A stretch of 6,289 nt of DNA from Phycisphaerales bacterium (GTDB lineage: Bacteria > Planctomycetota > Phycisphaerae > Phycisphaerales > UBA1924): positions 1 through 6,289 of the forward strand of contig JALOQT010000217.1 in NCBI GenBank assembly GCA_025453375.1, read 5' to 3'. The translations under genes and the position numbers were made by a program. The first letter of the stretch is position 1; each line of letters begins with the position of its first letter. The notes beneath the pieces are model-generated. The model was not told where the DNA came from, did not search any database, and worked only from the letters and a program-made list of their open reading frames with translations. Below are positions 4,398 to 6,289 of this stretch, one piece after another.

Positions 4398-6071
4398 ATG
4401 CCGCACGCGCCAGCCGTCGCCCCCATCGCCGCCCCGGTCAAAGTCCGCCGTGCGCTCATCAGCGTCAGCGACAAGACCGGCATCGTCGAGTTCTGCCAGG
4501 CCCTGCACGCCCTGGGCGTCTCGATCATCTCGACCGGTGGCACCGCCGCCGCCCTGGCCAAGGCCAACATCCCCGTCACCCCCATCGAGCACATCACCGG
4601 CCTGCCCGAAATGATGGACGGCCGCGTCAAAACGCTGCACCCCGCCGTCCATGGCGGGTTGCTGGCCGTCCGCGACAACCCCGAGCATCTCGCCGCCCTC
4701 ACCCAGCACCGCATCGAGCCGATCGATCTGGTCATCATCAACCTCTACCCCTTCACCCAGACCATCGCCAAGCCCGGCGTCTCCCGCGCCGAAGCGATCG
4801 AGAACATCGATATCGGCGGCCCCAGCATGGTCCGCTCGGCGGCGAAAAACCACGCATACGTCGCCGTCGTCACCAGCCCGGATCAATACGCCAGCGTCAT
4901 CGCCGACCTGCGCACCAATGACGGCTGCACCACCCCCGCCCTCCGCGCCGAACTCGCCCAGGCCGCCTTCGCGATGACCGCCGCCTATGACAGCGCGATC
5001 GCCACCTACCTCTCTTCCAGCGACACTGCCCCCACCACCTTCCCCGACACGCTCACCCTCGCCTTCAGCAAAGCCCAAAGCCTCCGGTACGGCGAGAACC
5101 CGCACCAATCCGCCGCCGTCTATCGCCGCACTTCGCCCGTCGCCCCCACCGTCATCCCCGGGCCGACGACTCGCCAACTGCACGGCAAGGAACTCTCGTA
5201 CAACAACCTCGCCGACGCCGCCGGCGCGCTGGAGTGCATCCGCACCCTGCAGGAAGCCGGCGCCGCCGCCCGAGGCCTCAGCGCCGTGGCGATCATCAAG
5301 CACGCCAACCCCTGCGGCGCCGCCGTCGCCCCCTCCGTCGCACGCGCCGTCGATCGCGCCATCGCCGGCGACCCCGTTGCCGCCTTCGGCGGCATCCTGG
5401 CCAGCAGCGACATCATCGACGCCCGCGCCGCCGAACGCCTCGCAGGAAAGGACACCTTCCTCGAAGTCGTCATCGCCCCGGACTACACCCCCGAAGCCCT
5501 GGACATCCTCCGCAGCAAGAGCGTCAACGTCCGCCTCCTGGCCGTCGGCCCGCTGGACTCACCGTCCGCCTCGTCAGAGCGACTCATGCTCCGCTCCATC
5601 CCCGGCGGCCTGCTCGTCCAGGAGCGAGACTTGCTCGCGCCCCATGCCGACACCTGGCAGCATGTCGCCGGCCCAAAGCCCACGCGCGAACTGCTGCTGA
5701 CGGCCATGACCGTCGAATGCATGGTCCGCTGCATGGCCAGCAATGCCATCGCCATCGGCGGGATCGATGGCGACAGCGTCCGCCTCTTCGGTGGCGGCGT
5801 CGGCCAGGTCGATCGCGTCACCGCCTGCCAACTGGCCGTGCAAAAGGCCTCGCTCTTCGCCAAGGACCTGCTCACCACCGGCGGCACCTACACCGTCGCC
5901 GTCAGCGACGCCTTCTTCCCCTTCCCCGACGGGCCGCAGATCCTCATTGACGCCGGCGTCAAAGCCATCGTCCACCCCGGCGGCAGCAAGCGCGACAACG
6001 AAACCATCGACCTCTGCACCAAACACAACATCACCTGCCTGCTCACCGGCACCCGCCGCTTCAAGCACTGA
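4398..6071 (+). CDS. purH: Bifunctional AICAR transformylase / IMP cyclohydrolase (PurH)
   Basis: Catalyses the last two steps of de novo IMP synthesis in the cytosol: formylation of AICAR by 10-formyl-THF to FAICAR, then ring closure to IMP. The 557-residue product has the full two-domain layout. The N-terminal MGS-like cyclohydrolase domain (about 16-150) shows SVSDKTG (22-28), STGGT (45-49), MDGRVKTLHP (73-82), NLYPF (115-119) and ENIDIGGPSMVRSAAKN (135-151). The AICAR transformylase domain starts near LRYGENPHQ (229-237) and contains the catalytic Lys-His pair in IIKHANPCGA (K301, H302), AFGGI, SNAI (448-451), SDAFFPFPDG (503-512), PGGSKRD (527-533) and the terminal TGTRRFKH (550-557). 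It is somewhat longer than the usual 510-530 residues, partly from a 14-residue Ala/Pro-rich N-terminal extension. ATG 4398 has no clear Shine-Dalgarno site; GTG 4383 is an in-frame alternative. Codon use is strongly biased to G/C in third positions, as expected for a housekeeping gene. It overlaps acpS tail to tail. Confidence 0.97.
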   Translation: MPHAPAVAPIAAPVKVRRALISVSDKTGIVEFCQALHALGVSIISTGGTAAALAKANIPVTPIEHITGLPEMMDGRVKTLHPAVHGGLLAVRDNPEHLAALTQHRIEPIDLVIINLYPFTQTIAKPGVSRAEAIENIDIGGPSMVRSAAKNHAYVAVVTSPDQYASVIADLRTNDGCTTPALRAELAQAAFAMTAAYDSAIATYLSSSDTAPTTFPDTLTLAFSKAQSLRYGENPHQSAAVYRRTSPVAPTVIPGPTTRQLHGKELSYNNLADAAGALECIRTLQEAGAAARGLSAVAIIKHANPCGAAVAPSVARAVDRAIAGDPVAAFGGILASSDIIDARAAERLAGKDTFLEVVIAPDYTPEALDILRSKSVNVRLLAVGPLDSPSASSERLMLRSIPGGLLVQERDLLAPHADTWQHVAGPKPTRELLLTAMTVECMVRCMASNAIAIGGIDGDSVRLFGGGVGQVDRVTACQLAVQKASLFAKDLLTTGGTYTVAVSDAFFPFPDGPQILIDAGVKAIVHPGGSKRDNETIDLCTKHNITCLLTGTRRFKH

Positions 6072-6289
6072 GCGCCAGCACACTGGCCATCCCGAGCAGT
6101 TTCGTGTGCGTCAATGACACCTGCCACGACGCGATCCCGCGCGCCGTAGCCAGCTCAGCAGCGCGCCCCGTCACCACCAGTTCTGGTCGCCCGCTGGCGT
6201 GCGTCGCGATGCTGAAATCCTGCCACGTCACGCCATCGGCCAGGCCTGTGCCCAGCGCCTTCATCGCCGCTTCCTTGGCCGCGAACCGC
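6061..6289 (-). CDS. acpS: Holo-[acyl-carrier-protein] synthase, C-terminal part (5' end outside the window)
   Basis: Transfers 4'-phosphopantetheine from coenzyme A to the serine of apo-ACP, activating it for fatty acid synthesis in the cytosol. The window holds the last 75 codons; the family is usually about 120-130 residues, so roughly 50 are missing to the right. The first visible residues, RFAAKEAAMKALGTG, are the signature of the AcpS/PPTase superfamily and include the metal-binding Glu (sixth visible residue). GVTWQDF, GRPELVVTGRA and WQVSLTHT then match the family's GxxWxDIEV, GKPxxxLxG and HVSLSHT elements. The other metal-binding Asp near the N-terminus lies outside the window. The stop (TGA at 6063-6061) lies inside the last codons of purH, giving an 11-bp convergent overlap. 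Confidence 0.93.
   Translation of the reverse strand, partial: RFAAKEAAMKALGTGLADGVTWQDFSIATHASGRPELVVTGRAAELATARGIASWQVSLTHTKLLGMASVLALSA

Noticed and set aside
2842..4614. Long plus-strand open frame (590 codons) opposite the glycosyltransferase
   Set aside because: Its translation is extremely Arg/Pro/His rich and antisense to a clear GT2 gene. It is the expected shadow in high-GC DNA with G/C-ending codons.
4362..5303. 313-codon minus-strand frame opposite purH
   Set aside because: The Gly/Asp/Val-rich translation with repetitive GDGG and GVGEGG patterns is an antisense shadow of purH; no family resemblance.

Overview
This 6.3-kb window is GC-rich, with strong G/C bias at third codon positions in its well-behaved genes. 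It looks like chromosomal DNA of a free-living bacterium. The gene style (secreted protein with a DUF6263-like opening, isolated GT2 glycosyltransferase, C-rich spacers with degenerate G-rich short repeats) suggests Planctomycetota, perhaps Phycisphaerae. That placement is inference; no rRNA or marker phylogeny is available here.

Layout, left to right. (1) Positions 1-137, minus strand: the first 45 codons of a membrane protein that runs off the left edge. (2) Positions 138-377: a spacer holding a boxed octamer repeat. (3) Positions 378-1454, minus: a secreted protein of unknown function with a clear signal peptide. (4) Positions 1455-1798: a divergent intergenic region with a possible promoter and palindrome. 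(5) Positions 1799-2584, plus: an unrecognised 261-residue protein whose codon use is more relaxed than its neighbours'. (6) Positions 2591-2743, minus: a 50-residue single-span membrane protein with a good Shine-Dalgarno site. (7) Positions 2744-2979: a spacer with G-rich and C-rich short repeats that can pair into one long imperfect hairpin reaching the glycosyltransferase stop codon. (8) Positions 2980 to about 4161, minus: a GT2 glycosyltransferase with a processive-type QxxRW motif and C-terminal membrane segments. (9) About 4162-4397: a divergent spacer with a small direct repeat and a possible leader ORF. (10) Positions 4398-6071, plus: purH, the bifunctional enzyme of the last two steps of IMP synthesis. 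(11) Positions 6061-6289, minus: the C-terminal part of acpS (holo-ACP synthase), overlapping the end of purH by 11 bp.

The genes do not form one operon. Orientation changes at almost every gene, and the two housekeeping genes (purH, acpS) are convergent. I see no CRISPR array, transposase, phage gene, tRNA or rRNA, and no convincing new multi-gene system. The points most worth a second look are the small membrane protein, the two structured repeat elements, the leader ORF that overlaps a possible glycosyltransferase start as ATGA, and the orphan gene.
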